This document shows, piece after piece, positions 35,597 through 45,763 of a DNA stretch of 64,000 nucleotides. The notes below the pieces were generated by a model. The model was given only the letters and a program-made list of their open reading frames with translations, was not told the DNA's origin and ran no database searches. The position numbers were made by a program, and so were the translations under genes. The first letter of the stretch is position 1; every line of letters begins with the position of its first letter. The stretch lies in NCBI RefSeq assembly GCF_947504105.1, contig NZ_CANNGP010000003.1, forward strand, positions 1 through 64,000, read 5' to 3'. Source of the DNA: an uncultured Tateyamaria sp. (GTDB lineage: Bacteria > Pseudomonadota > Alphaproteobacteria > Rhodobacterales > Rhodobacteraceae).

Positions 35597-36085
35597 TCAG
35601 TCGGCGCAGGCCGCGCTGGTGTAGAGCCCGCTATCGTGGTCCGCGCAATATCCCGCCGCTTGCATCGCATCCGCAATGGAAAAGATCCCGACATTTGCCG
35701 TGTCTGCATTGCAGGTCAGGTCGGCCAGCTTTTGATCACCATGCGAGACGATAACGCCACCGGTTGCTGGCAGATCTTCAGCCATGCGGTCGACAGAGAT
35801 CCATGCGGTATATCGGGTACCTGCGTTCTCGAATGTGATGTCTTCCCAGATTGAGCGTCCGACGCCCGGCCACGGTCTGGCCTGTACCTGCCCCAAGGGC
35901 ATGACCAATTCGAGTTCAGGTGCGTTCAGCGGACCAAAGGCATAGGTTGCCTGACCTTCCCCCGCGCACACGGTGATGGTTTTGGAGCCTATCTGACAGT
36001 TCAGTACCAGGTCCATGCCACCGCATTGCGCCACCGCCACCCCAGGGGTGAGCGCCAGCGCAAGGACGGTGGCCAGCCCCCTCAC
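35597..36085 (-). CDS. Secreted hypothetical protein coupled to rpoD
   Basis: A 162-residue protein with a clear signal peptide ([20 protein letters not shown]). It contains six cysteines, suggesting periplasmic disulfides, and a beta-rich middle ([30 protein letters not shown]). The ATG overlaps the rpoD stop by four bases, an unexpected partner for a sigma factor gene. Function unknown. Confidence 0.75.
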   Translation of the reverse strand: MRGLATVLALALTPGVAVAQCGGMDLVLNCQIGSKTITVCAGEGQATYAFGPLNAPELELVMPLGQVQARPWPGVGRSIWEDITFENAGTRYTAWISVDRMAEDLPATGGVIVSHGDQKLADLTCNADTANVGIFSIADAMQAAGYCADHDSGLYTSAACAD

Positions 36086-38067
36086 TGATCGAGGAAGCTG
36101 CGCAGTTTACGGCTGCGGCTGGGGTGCTTGAGTTTCCGCAGCGCCTTGGCTTCGATCTGCCGGATCCGTTCGCGGGTCACGCTGAACTGCTGGCCGACCT
36201 CTTCCAACGTGTGGTCTGTGTTCATGCCGATGCCAAAGCGCATCCGCAGCACGCGTTCTTCACGCGGGGTGAGCGAGGCCAGAACGCGGGTTGTGGTTTC
36301 CTTGAGGTTTTCCTGAATGGCGCTGTCGAGCGGCAGCACGGCATTCTTGTCCTCGATGAAATCGCCCAACTGGCTGTCTTCCTCGTCCCCGATAGGGGTT
36401 TCAAGGCTGATCGGTTCCTTGGCGATCTTCATCACCTTGCGGACCTTTTCGAGCGGCATCTGCAGCTTCTCGGCCAGTTCCTCGGGCGTGGGTTCGCGGC
36501 CAATCTCGTGCAGCATCTGGCGGCCTGTCCGGACCAATTTGTTGATCGTTTCGATCATATGCACGGGGATACGGATGGTGCGCGCCTGGTCAGCAATGGA
36601 TCGGGTGATCGCCTGACGGATCCACCATGTGGCGTAGGTCGAGAACTTGTAGCCGCGGCGGTATTCGAACTTGTCGACCGCTTTCATCAGGCCGATGTTC
36701 CCTTCCTGGATCAGGTCGAGGAATTGCAGGCCACGGTTGGTATACTTCTTGGCGATCGAGATCACGAGGCGGAGGTTGGCTTCGACCATCTCTTTCTTGG
36801 CCTGACGGGCTTCTTTCTCGCCCTTCTGGACCTGCTGCACGATGCGACGGAATTCAGAGATGTCGAGGCCGACATATTGGCCAACCTGTGCCATGTCCGC
36901 GCGCAGCTCTTCGACCTTTTCGGCCGAGCGTTCGATGAACATCTGCCAGCCGCGTCCGGACTTCTCGCCCATCTCGTCGAGCCAGTTGGGGTCCAGTTCG
37001 CGCCCACGATAGGCGTCCACAAACTCTTTGCGGTTGATCCGCGCCTGGTCGGCAAGCTTCACGATGGAACTGTCGATCTGCATGATCCGGCGGTTGATGC
37101 CGTAAAGCTGGTCGATCAGTGCTTCGATCCGGTTGTTGTGCAGGTGCAGTTCGTTCACCAGCAGCACGATCTCTGCCCGCAGCTTCTGATACGTCTCTTC
37201 ATCGCCCAGGCTGAACGATCCATCCTCGTTCAAAGTTGCGGAAATCCGGCTATCCTGCATCTCTGACAAGAGCGAATAGTCGTGTGCGATGACCTCAAGG
37301 GCCTCAAGCACCTGCGGCTTGAGTGCAGCCTCCATCGCGGCGAGCGACATGTTGGCCTGTTCGTCCTCGTCGTCGTCGTCATCCTTGGCAATCGGATTGC
37401 CATCGGCGTCCAGTTCGGGGTCGGCGTCCGTCTTTTCCTCGGTCTTGGCGGCCGCATCAACGACAGGTTCTGACACCTCTTCGCCGTCTTCGCCCAACTG
37501 GTTGCCGAAGGTCGCTTCGAGGTCGATGACGTCGCGCAGCAGGATCTCTTCGCTGAGAAGTTCGTCGCGCCAAATGGTGATCGCCTGGAAGGTCAGCGGG
37601 CTTTCGCAAAGCCCTGCGATCATGGTGTTGCGCCCGGCTTCGATCCGCTTGGCGATAGCGATCTCGCCTTCGCGGCTCAGCAGTTCGACGCTGCCCATCT
37701 CGCGCAGGTACATGCGCACAGGGTCGTCGGTCCGGTCCAGTTTTTCCTGACCCGTGGCGCCCAGCGTCAGATCGCGGGTGCCTTCGGTGGTCGTAACCTC
37801 GGTCGAGCCCTTTTGCTCTTCCTCTTCAGCTTCTTCGTCCTCGATGATGTTGATGCCCATTTCGGACAACATCGACATCACGTCTTCGATTTGCTCTGAG
37901 CTGACCTGATCGGGCGGTAGCACAGTGTTGAGCTGATCATAGGTGATGTAGCCCTTGTCGCGGGCTTCCGAGATCATCTTTTTGACGGCTGCCTGGCTCA
38001 TGTCCAGCGAGTGGGCGCTGTCCTGATCTTCGGTCTTGGCGTCTTCGTTTGTGTCTTTCGCGGCCAT
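36082..38067 (-). CDS. rpoD: Primary RNA polymerase sigma factor RpoD (sigma-70)
   Basis: A 661-residue housekeeping sigma factor from ATG at 38067, supported by AAGGAG upstream. Order: region 1.1 ([26 protein letters not shown]), an acidic linker, region 1.2 ([22 protein letters not shown]), a large non-conserved insert with acidic runs, region 2 ([50 protein letters not shown]), region 3 and region 4 ([43 protein letters not shown]). It follows dnaG with a 129-bp spacer that may hold a promoter. dnaG-rpoD is the classical macromolecular-synthesis order. Confidence 0.97.
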   Translation of the reverse strand: MAAKDTNEDAKTEDQDSAHSLDMSQAAVKKMISEARDKGYITYDQLNTVLPPDQVSSEQIEDVMSMLSEMGINIIEDEEAEEEEQKGSTEVTTTEGTRDLTLGATGQEKLDRTDDPVRMYLREMGSVELLSREGEIAIAKRIEAGRNTMIAGLCESPLTFQAITIWRDELLSEEILLRDVIDLEATFGNQLGEDGEEVSEPVVDAAAKTEEKTDADPELDADGNPIAKDDDDDEDEQANMSLAAMEAALKPQVLEALEVIAHDYSLLSEMQDSRISATLNEDGSFSLGDEETYQKLRAEIVLLVNELHLHNNRIEALIDQLYGINRRIMQIDSSIVKLADQARINRKEFVDAYRGRELDPNWLDEMGEKSGRGWQMFIERSAEKVEELRADMAQVGQYVGLDISEFRRIVQQVQKGEKEARQAKKEMVEANLRLVISIAKKYTNRGLQFLDLIQEGNIGLMKAVDKFEYRRGYKFSTYATWWIRQAITRSIADQARTIRIPVHMIETINKLVRTGRQMLHEIGREPTPEELAEKLQMPLEKVRKVMKIAKEPISLETPIGDEEDSQLGDFIEDKNAVLPLDSAIQENLKETTTRVLASLTPREERVLRMRFGIGMNTDHTLEEVGQQFSVTRERIRQIEAKALRKLKHPSRSRKLRSFLDQ

Positions 38068-38196
38068 ACTGGGCTCCTTCAATCGGGGCTCCTTGGCGAT
38101 TCGTCCCCGCGAATCGCTGCCAGAAACATTTAGTGCTTTGGGTGATTCGACCACCCATGTACGTGCATTTTCTTTATATTTTGAGACCAATTCGCA

Positions 38197-40152
38197 TCAG
38201 TTACGGCGTTTAGAGAAGTCGATCTGATCCATCAGCGCAGAAAAAGCGTCTTTTTCGCTCCGACTGATTCGGGCACCGTTGTCGCCCGTCTCATATTCCG
38301 AATCATCCTCTTTTCCGCTGCGGGAGGCCTGAGCTGCGGCTTCAGCCGCTTGGCTGAGGCGCCAAGTTACGCCTTCATCTGCCACACCTTCCAGGTCCTG
38401 CGCCGCATCCGCGATCTCGGCATTCAGTCCCTTTGCCGCGCTGAGTTTTGCGAGCTCTTCGGCCACGGTCATGCGGGCCATTTCAGCATCGCCGGGTGTG
38501 CGGATACACGGGACAATTGCCACATGGCGTGAAGAGAGCAGGTTATCAAGGGCATCAGGGCCCAGTGCGCCGAAAATCTTTTCGCGCAACAGCTCGGTGC
38601 CGGCATGCCCGTGGCGCAGAATCAGGTCGCGCAATACGGCATGGTCCGGGTTTACACAGGCAAGGCTTTCGAGCCCGCTTTCGAATTCTTCCGCAACGTC
38701 AGGCGTGCAGACAAGGGCGGCAAGGATCACCGTTTCCCGCAAATGATCCGCAATCTGCGCATCACCTGAAGCCAGCGCGGATGTCTTGGTGCTGGGCATG
38801 GGCACAGGTGGCGCTTGCCAACCGCGCCCCGGCTGCCAGTTCCGTTTCTGACCACCTGCGCCGCGTTGCGGGCGGAAAAGCTGCCAACGCAGGTCCTTGA
38901 TCGCCTGACCGTAGTGTTGGCGGATCGACGGATCCTGGATCAGCTTGATCTTGTCGCGCAACGACTTGTCCAGCGCTGCCTTGCGTTCGGGGCTGTCGAA
39001 GGTCTTGCCTTCGGTCTCGCGCTGCCAGAGCAACTGGACCATGGGCATCGCGTTATCGACCAGCTTTTGCAGGGCTGGCGCGCCTTGGGCCTTGAGCAGA
39101 TCGTCAGGATCCTGCCCTTCCGGCATCAGGACAAAGCGCAGCGATTTGCCTGCTTCCAGCTGGGGCAAAGCAAGATCGATCAGGCGCATGGCCGCGTGGA
39201 GGCCCGCCTTGTCACCATCAAGCGCGATGATCGGCTCATCGGCGATACGCCAGAGCATTGCGAGCTGGTTTTCGGTCACCGCGGTACCCAAAGGCGCAAC
39301 AGAGGCGCCGAACCCATGTTCGGCCAGTGCGATGACATCCATGTAGCCTTCGGCCACGATCAGGGGCTGGCCTTTGCCCGCCGCTGTCCGGGCCGGACCA
39401 TGGTTGTATAGGCTACGCCCCTTGTCGAAGAGTTCCGTTTCGGGCGAGTTCAGATATTTCGCATTGTCATTGGGGTCCATCGCGCGCCCGCCGAAGGCGA
39501 TACACCGACCGCGCGCGTCCCGGATGGGGAACATGATACGGCCCCGAAAGGTGTCATAGGGCGTACCACCCTTCTGGCTGGGTTTGGCCAGACCGGCACC
39601 GAGGATCAGGTCGTCTTCGACGCTTTTCCCCTTGAGTGCGTCCCACAAGCCCTGCCAGGCATCGGGGGCATAACCAATCTCCCATCGGTCCTGCGCCGCT
39701 GGATCAAGGCCCCGCCGCTCCAGATAGTCGCGTGCTGTTCCGGCTGCGCCGGTTTTCAGTTGCAGACGGAAGTGCTGGACAGCCATTTCCATAACATCGG
39801 CCAACTGAGTTCGCTTGTCGGCCTTTTCCTGCGCACGCGGGTCGCGCTCGGGCATGGGCATCCCGGCTTCACCGGCCAGGATTTCGACTGCTTCCATGAA
39901 GCCTACATTCTCGGTCTCGCGGACAAAGCTGATCGCGTCGCCCTTTGCGTGGCAACCAAAGCAGTAATAGTAGCCCTTGCGATCATCGACGTGAAAACTG
40001 GCTGTTTTTTCGTGGTGAAACGGGCATGGCGCCCAGAGATCACCTTTGCCTTGGTTGGACTTGCGCGCGTCCCACATGACCTTGCGGCCTACAACCTGTC
40101 CCAAGGACAGGCGTGTGCGCAGTTCATCAAGAAATCCGGGGGGCAGGCTCAT
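38197..40152 (-). CDS. dnaG: DNA primase DnaG
   Basis: A 651-residue replication primase. The CHC2 zinc finger is CPFHHEKTASFHVDDRKGYYYCFGCHAKGD near residue 42. The RNA polymerase domain has GRIMFPIRDARGRCIAFGGRAMD and the TOPRIM motifs IVAEGYMDVIALAEHGF and ALDGDKAGLHAAMR. The C-terminal helicase-binding part is less conserved and ends RSEKDAFSALMDQIDFSKRRN. Starts at MSLPPGFLDELRTRL. Confidence 0.97.
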   Translation of the reverse strand: MSLPPGFLDELRTRLSLGQVVGRKVMWDARKSNQGKGDLWAPCPFHHEKTASFHVDDRKGYYYCFGCHAKGDAISFVRETENVGFMEAVEILAGEAGMPMPERDPRAQEKADKRTQLADVMEMAVQHFRLQLKTGAAGTARDYLERRGLDPAAQDRWEIGYAPDAWQGLWDALKGKSVEDDLILGAGLAKPSQKGGTPYDTFRGRIMFPIRDARGRCIAFGGRAMDPNDNAKYLNSPETELFDKGRSLYNHGPARTAAGKGQPLIVAEGYMDVIALAEHGFGASVAPLGTAVTENQLAMLWRIADEPIIALDGDKAGLHAAMRLIDLALPQLEAGKSLRFVLMPEGQDPDDLLKAQGAPALQKLVDNAMPMVQLLWQRETEGKTFDSPERKAALDKSLRDKIKLIQDPSIRQHYGQAIKDLRWQLFRPQRGAGGQKRNWQPGRGWQAPPVPMPSTKTSALASGDAQIADHLRETVILAALVCTPDVAEEFESGLESLACVNPDHAVLRDLILRHGHAGTELLREKIFGALGPDALDNLLSSRHVAIVPCIRTPGDAEMARMTVAEELAKLSAAKGLNAEIADAAQDLEGVADEGVTWRLSQAAEAAAQASRSGKEDDSEYETGDNGARISRSEKDAFSALMDQIDFSKRRN

Positions 40153-40188
40153 GCTCTTAATATTGGTGGTGACACGCCGGGAGTCGAG

Positions 40189-40491
40189 TCACTGCTGTAA
40201 GCAGAGTTCACTCCAAGCGTCTGACAGGCTTTCATTGCGCAACACGCGACGCTTTTGCTCGTAGACCCATGGGGTGATCAGCGGGATCGCGTTGTTGTAC
40301 TGCTCTGGCCAGTCAGTGTCCTGGGACAGAATGTGCGCCTGAACGTCACGTTCACTTACGCGATCAAGGCGCGCCTGTTGTATCGCACCTACAACCTGCG
40401 CTTGGTAGCCACAGCTTTCTTCCTTGCTGTCTTGGGCAAAGGCGGGTGCCGTGGACAATGCGATAGCGGCAATAAAAGCAAAACGGATCAT
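40189..40491 (-). CDS. Small secreted hypothetical protein
   Basis: A 100-residue protein with signal peptide MIRFAFIAAIALSTAPAFAQ. The mature part of about 80 residues has two cysteines (EESCGYQAQVV near the start, WSELCLQQ at the end), which may join in a disulfide. It lies 36 bp upstream of dnaG on the same strand. No recognisable domain. Confidence 0.75.
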   Translation of the reverse strand: MIRFAFIAAIALSTAPAFAQDSKEESCGYQAQVVGAIQQARLDRVSERDVQAHILSQDTDWPEQYNNAIPLITPWVYEQKRRVLRNESLSDAWSELCLQQ

Positions 40492-40528
40492 GGACAGCTC
40501 CAGACACTTGGGAATCGGTTTAGTCGTT

Positions 40529-41068
40529 TTAGCCCCGCACCGCGACGCTTGCCATGGCCCTTTCCAGATCGTGCAGCAGCGTGCCTGCCATGGATCTGAA
40601 GACCATCAGGAGAAAGGCATCCGTCCCAACGCGGGTGATCGACCCGGTCATGTGCTGGATTTGACTGCGGGCCGTGTGTCCACGCTTGAATTGACCCGGG
40701 CTCAGATCAAGGGGAACAAGACGGGCCAATACATCCTCGACATCTGCACCTGATAGGGTAACGGCCGCCCACGCATCAGACTGATCCGTCAGCGCCGCGT
40801 GTTTGGTCAGCGTCGGATCGGGTTTTGGACCAGCCAACAGAACCATGTCACGTCCAAACCAGATGGCGCGCCCATCTGCCTTGCCCGTTGCCCTGTTCGG
40901 CGCAGGCCATGCCATGCCATGTGCTGCCTTGAACGGCGCGGCAATCTTGCTTGCGGCATAGGGTGCAATCGAGGTCAGGATGCCCAGATCAACCTCGGCC
41001 AGCCTACATGCCCCGATGGTGAGCGGCGCCATGTCATCAAGCGGTGTTTTGGCGATCAGCTCAGTCAC
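40529..41068 (-). CDS. soxG: Sarcosine oxidase gamma subunit
   Basis: A 179-residue subunit of the heterotetrameric enzyme. I chose GTG at 41068 because GGAGGG lies seven bases upstream; an ATG at 41083 is an alternative. The region LSGADVEDVLARLVPLDLSPGQFKRGHTARSQIQHMTGSITRVG is characteristic of SoxG. It overlaps the soxA stop by eight bases and is the last gene of the soxBDAG set. Confidence 0.9.
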   Translation of the reverse strand: MTELIAKTPLDDMAPLTIGACRLAEVDLGILTSIAPYAASKIAAPFKAAHGMAWPAPNRATGKADGRAIWFGRDMVLLAGPKPDPTLTKHAALTDQSDAWAAVTLSGADVEDVLARLVPLDLSPGQFKRGHTARSQIQHMTGSITRVGTDAFLLMVFRSMAGTLLHDLERAMASVAVRG

Positions 41069-43994
41069 GTGTGCGCCCTCCATCCTGGTCAAAGAACACC
41101 GGATCGCAAAGCTCAACCCGTGTCTGGATGCCCCTTACATGGTCGACCATGTTCAGCACCTCTCCATGCCGAGTGAGCCCGTCCTGCACAAAGCCGAGAC
41201 CGATGAAATGCCCAAGCGTCGGCGAGAACCCAACCGACGTGACATATCCTTGGTCATGCGCACGCACCGGGTCTTCACCGTTGGAATAGATGTGTGCCCC
41301 GGCGGTCAGCTGTTTGACCGGTCCCACTGGCTTCATGCCAACAAGCTGTTCGCGACCGTCTTCGGTCAGGCCGGGGCGTTGCGCCATGGTTGCGCCGATG
41401 AAGTCTTTCTTTCCAGACAGCATTCGCTCCATCCCGATGTCCTGTGCCGTCATGCGGCCGTCAATTTCAGCGTGGGTGATGAACCCCTTTTCGATCCGCA
41501 GGACATTCAATGCCTCCATCCCGTAGGCGCCGCCGCCCAACGCTTCGGCTCTTGCAACCAGCAGTCGGAACAGGCTGTCCCCATAGCGGGATGGGACCGC
41601 GATTTCGTAGGCGTGCTCGCCTGAAAAGGAGATGCGGAAGAGCCGTCCGTTGACCCCCTGCACATCCACCGGACCGCAAGACATGAACGGCCACGCGTCA
41701 CTGTCGATGGGTTGATCGAGCAAACCGTTCAGCACTTCGCGCGACTTCGGTCCGGCCACGGCAAACTGCGCCCATTGTTCGGTCACCGACATGATCCGCA
41801 CATCCCATTCGGGGTGCAGCGCCTGCGTCACAAATTCGAGGTGCCGCATGACCTGCCCCGCTGCGGCGGTTGTGGTTGTCATGACATAGTGGTTTTGACC
41901 CAGACGGGCGGTCGTCCCATCATCCATGACGAACCCGTCCTCGCGCAGCATGAGCCCATATCGCACCCGGTTCTCTTTCAGGGTCGAGAACATGTTTGTG
42001 TAGACAAAGTCGAGCAGTTGCGCGGCGTCCGGCCCCTGAATGTCGATCTTGCCCAATGTGCTGACATCGCAGATGCCGACAGCATTCCGGACCCAGCCAA
42101 CCTCACGGTCGCAGGACTGGCGCCATGTCTTTTCGTCAGGCAGCGGGTAGTAGGACGGGCGATACCAAAGCCCCGCCTCGATCATTGGAGCGCCCGCGAC
42201 GACGGTCGCCGCGTGGCTGGTGGTCTTGCGTTCGGGCGCAAATCCTTTGCCCTGCGCGCCCGCTCCCAGCGCGGCAAGCGCCACGGGTGTGTATGGCGGG
42301 CGGAACGTGGTCGTGCCCGTTTCGGGGATGCCACGACCTGTTGCATCGGCCAGAAGTGCCAGTGCAGCCACGTTCGAATTCTTACCCTGATCCGTCGCCA
42401 TACCTTGGGTCGTGTAGCGTTTCATGTGCTCCACGGAGGTAAAGTTCTCCTGCGCGGCTTGTTTGACGTCCTTGACGCTTACATCGTTCTGGAAGTCGAG
42501 CCAGGCGCGGCCCTTGCCCGGCACTGCCCAGAGCGGTTCGACCGCGTATGGCGTGTCATCGGCCTGCGGCACGTCCATGACAACAGGTGTCACGCCAAGC
42601 GCTTCAAGGCTGGCCTTGGCCGCGGACACACCTTCCGCCAGACAGGCGGCGGTCGAGAATGCACCGTTGCAGGCCCCCGCCGTCGCCATCCCCGGAATTG
42701 CGCCGGGCGTCGGGATGAAGCTGGCGATGGCGTCATGCCATGTGGGACGTCCGTTCATGTGGCACGTCATGTGCACCGTCGGGTTCCACCCGCCCGAGAC
42801 AGCCAGACAATCCGTGGCAATCTTTTCACGGCCCGACGCCATCTGGACAGTAATGGCCTCAAGCCCACGGCGCCCATGGCCGCCAGAAACCATGGCGCCT
42901 GCGATCAGACGATAATCACCCAAGGCAGTCGCGTCCTTGCGGCAGTCAATGACTGCGGCGATGTGAACGCCCGCCTCCTGCATATCCATCGCTGTCCGGT
43001 GCGCGTCGTCATTGTTGGCAAAGACCGTCACGGCCTTGCCCGGACTTACGCCAAACCGGTTGAGATAGACACGCACGGCGCCCGCAGCCATGATGCCGGG
43101 GCGGTCGTTGTTCTGAAACGCGATGTGTCGTTCGATGGCACCCGCCGCGAGGACAGAACGCTTTGCCACGATACGCCAGAAGGTTTCCTTGACCCCGCCC
43201 TTTGGCGTGCCGTTCACATGATGGGCGACGCGTTCCAAGGCGCCAAACGTGCCTCCGTCATGCGCTCCGGTGAGTGTTGTTCGCGACATCAGGCGGACAT
43301 TGTCCATGGCTGCCAGTTTCGCGACCATATCGGCGGCCCATTCAGCGCCCGGCTTGCCATCTACAGTCAAGGTTTCAGCGTTCAGGCGCCCCCCCATCAG
43401 GCTGTCTTCGTCCGCGAGGATCACACGGACACCGGATTGCGCTGCGGTCCAGGCAGCCATCAGGCCAGCAGGACCCGCGCCAATCACCAGCACGTCGCAA
43501 AATGCGTATGCCTTTTCATAGTGATCGGCATCCTGCTTGCCACTCAGCGCGCCCAGCCCCGCAGCGCGACGAATGACGGGTTCATAGACCTTCTCCCAGA
43601 ACACGCGCGGCCACATGAAGGTTTTGTAGTAAAATCCTGCGCCCAGAAAGGGTGCCGCGAGATCGTTGACGCTGAGCAGATCAAAGCCGAGCGACGGCCA
43701 CGCATTCTGGCTGCGCGCCTCAAGGCCGTCGTACAGCTCCTGCACCGTTGCCCGCACATTTGGGTCAGCATCCGCACCCCGTCCGACCGTCATCAGGGCG
43801 TTGGGCTCTTCCGATCCGGCGGTGAGAATGCCGCGAGGGCGGTGATACTTGAACGACCGCGCCACGTGTCGCACATTATTGGCCAAAAGTGCCGAAGCCA
43901 GCGTGTCCGCTGCAAATCCACGATAGGTGTTGCCGTCAAAGCGGAAGGATACCGGTTGCGATCGTTCAATCAGCCCCTTGCCGTCCACCCTCAT
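41061..43994 (-). CDS. soxA: Sarcosine oxidase alpha subunit
   Basis: A 977-residue subunit. An N-terminal ferredoxin-like segment (ADTLASALLANNVRHVARSFKYHRPRGI) precedes the NAD-binding Rossmann fold VLVIGAGPAGLMAAWTAAQSG near residue 170. The C-terminal 400 residues form a GcvT-like tetrahydrofolate-binding domain (YRPSYYPLPDE onward, including FLRISFSGEHAYEIAVP-like RLFRISFSGEHAYEIAVPS). The complex demethylates sarcosine to glycine, passing the one-carbon unit to tetrahydrofolate and electrons to oxygen. Its ATG overlaps soxD by four bases. Confidence 0.96.
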   Translation of the reverse strand: MRVDGKGLIERSQPVSFRFDGNTYRGFAADTLASALLANNVRHVARSFKYHRPRGILTAGSEEPNALMTVGRGADADPNVRATVQELYDGLEARSQNAWPSLGFDLLSVNDLAAPFLGAGFYYKTFMWPRVFWEKVYEPVIRRAAGLGALSGKQDADHYEKAYAFCDVLVIGAGPAGLMAAWTAAQSGVRVILADEDSLMGGRLNAETLTVDGKPGAEWAADMVAKLAAMDNVRLMSRTTLTGAHDGGTFGALERVAHHVNGTPKGGVKETFWRIVAKRSVLAAGAIERHIAFQNNDRPGIMAAGAVRVYLNRFGVSPGKAVTVFANNDDAHRTAMDMQEAGVHIAAVIDCRKDATALGDYRLIAGAMVSGGHGRRGLEAITVQMASGREKIATDCLAVSGGWNPTVHMTCHMNGRPTWHDAIASFIPTPGAIPGMATAGACNGAFSTAACLAEGVSAAKASLEALGVTPVVMDVPQADDTPYAVEPLWAVPGKGRAWLDFQNDVSVKDVKQAAQENFTSVEHMKRYTTQGMATDQGKNSNVAALALLADATGRGIPETGTTTFRPPYTPVALAALGAGAQGKGFAPERKTTSHAATVVAGAPMIEAGLWYRPSYYPLPDEKTWRQSCDREVGWVRNAVGICDVSTLGKIDIQGPDAAQLLDFVYTNMFSTLKENRVRYGLMLREDGFVMDDGTTARLGQNHYVMTTTTAAAGQVMRHLEFVTQALHPEWDVRIMSVTEQWAQFAVAGPKSREVLNGLLDQPIDSDAWPFMSCGPVDVQGVNGRLFRISFSGEHAYEIAVPSRYGDSLFRLLVARAEALGGGAYGMEALNVLRIEKGFITHAEIDGRMTAQDIGMERMLSGKKDFIGATMAQRPGLTEDGREQLVGMKPVGPVKQLTAGAHIYSNGEDPVRAHDQGYVTSVGFSPTLGHFIGLGFVQDGLTRHGEVLNMVDHVRGIQTRVELCDPVFFDQDGGRTRD

Positions 43995-44254
43995 TGCCTA
44001 ACCTCCCGCGCCAGTATGACGCTTCTGATCTCATGTGTGGACACGTTGCGGGTCACCTTGAGCCACGCGCCGCAGCCCGCGTCATGGCTCCAAAGTTCGT
44101 CCAGATCCCCAGGAGAATTATCGCGCAGGTGCAGGTATTCATCCCACGCATCCTCGCCCGCGTCCGGTGCCGGACGCTCCAGCATCACCGCCGCACCTTG
44201 ATAGTAGAATTCGCGCCGATCACGCTCACCACAAATTGGACATGGCAGCCGCAT
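43991..44254 (-). CDS. soxD: Sarcosine oxidase delta subunit
   Basis: An 87-residue zinc-binding subunit. The zinc site is visible as MRLPCPICGERDRREF at the start (CxxC) and WSHDAGCGAWLKVTRN in the second half (H and C). Length and motifs match SoxD of other heterotetrameric sarcosine oxidases. It sits between soxB (86-bp gap) and soxA (four-base overlap). Confidence 0.96.
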   Translation of the reverse strand: MRLPCPICGERDRREFYYQGAAVMLERPAPDAGEDAWDEYLHLRDNSPGDLDELWSHDAGCGAWLKVTRNVSTHEIRSVILAREVRQ

Positions 44255-44340
44255 CAGACCTCTCCATCAGGGTGCATCGTCCAGCCCTTCCCTGTTTCAA
44301 AAAAATCCCCGCCGGAGGCTCGTGTCATCTCAATCACCCC

Positions 44341-45600
44341 TCAATGCAGATTGTGTTGCGACCCTGTCGCCTCTTCGTCCATGATGCCGCGCCCTGTGCG
44401 GAAGCGGTCAAGACGGTGGCGCACAGTGGTCGGGTGCGGATTGCCCGTTGCGAGCAGATGGGCAAATGTGTGACCCGACGCAGGCGTCGCCTTGAACCCG
44501 CCATAGCACCAGCCCGTGTTGACGAAGAGCCCCTTGATGTCGGTCTTGTCGATGATGAACGACCCATCGGGCGACATGTCCATGATCCCGCCCCAGCTGC
44601 GCAGCATCCTGGCCTTGCCAATCACGGGCATCAGGGTCATCGCCGCCTCGGCGACGTGCTCGACCAACGGCAGGTTTCCACGGGCGGCATAGCTGGCGTA
44701 CATGTCCAGATCACCACCGAAGACGAGGCCACCCTTGTCTGATTGACTGATGTAGAAGTGGCCCATGCCATAGGTGACAACGTGGTCAAGGCAGGGTTTC
44801 AATCCCTCTGTCACGAAGGCCTGCAGCACGTGGCTCTCAATCGGCAGGCGCAGACCGGCCATCGCGGCCACCTGAGACGAGCGGCCCGCGGCGACCATGC
44901 CGACCTTCTTGGCCCGGATCGGCCCCTTTGTCGTTTGGACGCCCTTGACCACGCCATTGACAACATCAATGCCTCTCACTTCGCATTGCTGGATCAGATC
45001 CACACCCCGGTCACTTGCCGATCGTGCAAAACCCCACGCCACTGCGTCATGCCGGGCCGTGCCGCCGCGCTTGTGATAAAGACCGCCGTAGATCGGAAAA
45101 CGTGTCTGCTCGAAATCCAGGAATGGCAGCAGCTTTTCGACGCCTTTGCGATCCAGCATCGCGCCGTCGTCACCCTGCCCGCACATCATATTGGCACGGC
45201 GGACAAATGCATCGCGCTGCCCGTCGGAGTGGACGAGATTTATGATGCCCCGCTGCGAGTGCATCACGTTGTAATTCAGGTCTTCTTCAAGACCTTCCCA
45301 AAGTTTCAGGGAATGGGAATAGAATTCGGAGTTGCCGGGCAGCATGTAGTTCGCGCGCACAATCGTGGTGTTCCGCCCTACATTTCCACCGCCAAGATAT
45401 CCCTTTTCGAGCACGGCGATATTGGTCAGCCCATGCACCTTCGCCAGATAGTGCGCTGTGGCCAGACCGTGGCCGCCGCCGCCGATCAGAACAATATCGT
45501 ATTCGGACTTTGGTTCCGGGCTGCGCCAATGCGGCCCCCAGCCCTTGTTACCGATCAACCCTTCCGCCAACACTTTCAGCCCTGAAAAGCGCATGCGCAC
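44341..45600 (-). CDS. soxB: Sarcosine oxidase beta subunit
   Basis: A 419-residue FAD/FMN-binding subunit where sarcosine is oxidised. The dinucleotide-binding motif is DIVLIGGGGHGLATAHYLAK near residue 36, followed by NVGRNTTIVRANYMLPGNSEFY. The C-terminus shows MDMSPDGSFIIDKTDIKGLFVNTGWCYGGFKATPASG, typical of SoxB. It leads the soxB-D-A-G group; the promoter must lie in the 163 bp up to the divergent SGNH-like gene. No glyA or folate genes adjoin it here. Confidence 0.96.
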   Translation of the reverse strand: MRMRFSGLKVLAEGLIGNKGWGPHWRSPEPKSEYDIVLIGGGGHGLATAHYLAKVHGLTNIAVLEKGYLGGGNVGRNTTIVRANYMLPGNSEFYSHSLKLWEGLEEDLNYNVMHSQRGIINLVHSDGQRDAFVRRANMMCGQGDDGAMLDRKGVEKLLPFLDFEQTRFPIYGGLYHKRGGTARHDAVAWGFARSASDRGVDLIQQCEVRGIDVVNGVVKGVQTTKGPIRAKKVGMVAAGRSSQVAAMAGLRLPIESHVLQAFVTEGLKPCLDHVVTYGMGHFYISQSDKGGLVFGGDLDMYASYAARGNLPLVEHVAEAAMTLMPVIGKARMLRSWGGIMDMSPDGSFIIDKTDIKGLFVNTGWCYGGFKATPASGHTFAHLLATGNPHPTTVRHRLDRFRTGRGIMDEEATGSQHNLH

Positions 45601-45763
45601 CTCCGCCGTTTCATGGCACCACCATCACCATCCTTGCGGGTGTAGCAATAGCCGCCGAACACCTTACGGCGCTTTTCGACACGGGCTGGCCCACCAGCGA
45701 CGAATTACTGCACTCACAGGGATTTGCCTGTTATGAAACATCATTTTGGCATTGAATGTTGTC

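Noticed and set aside
41069-41116. Longer soxG start points (ATG at 41116 or 41083)
   Set aside because: The GTG at 41068 has a GGAGGG element at ideal distance and matches the usual beginning and length of the gamma subunit better.
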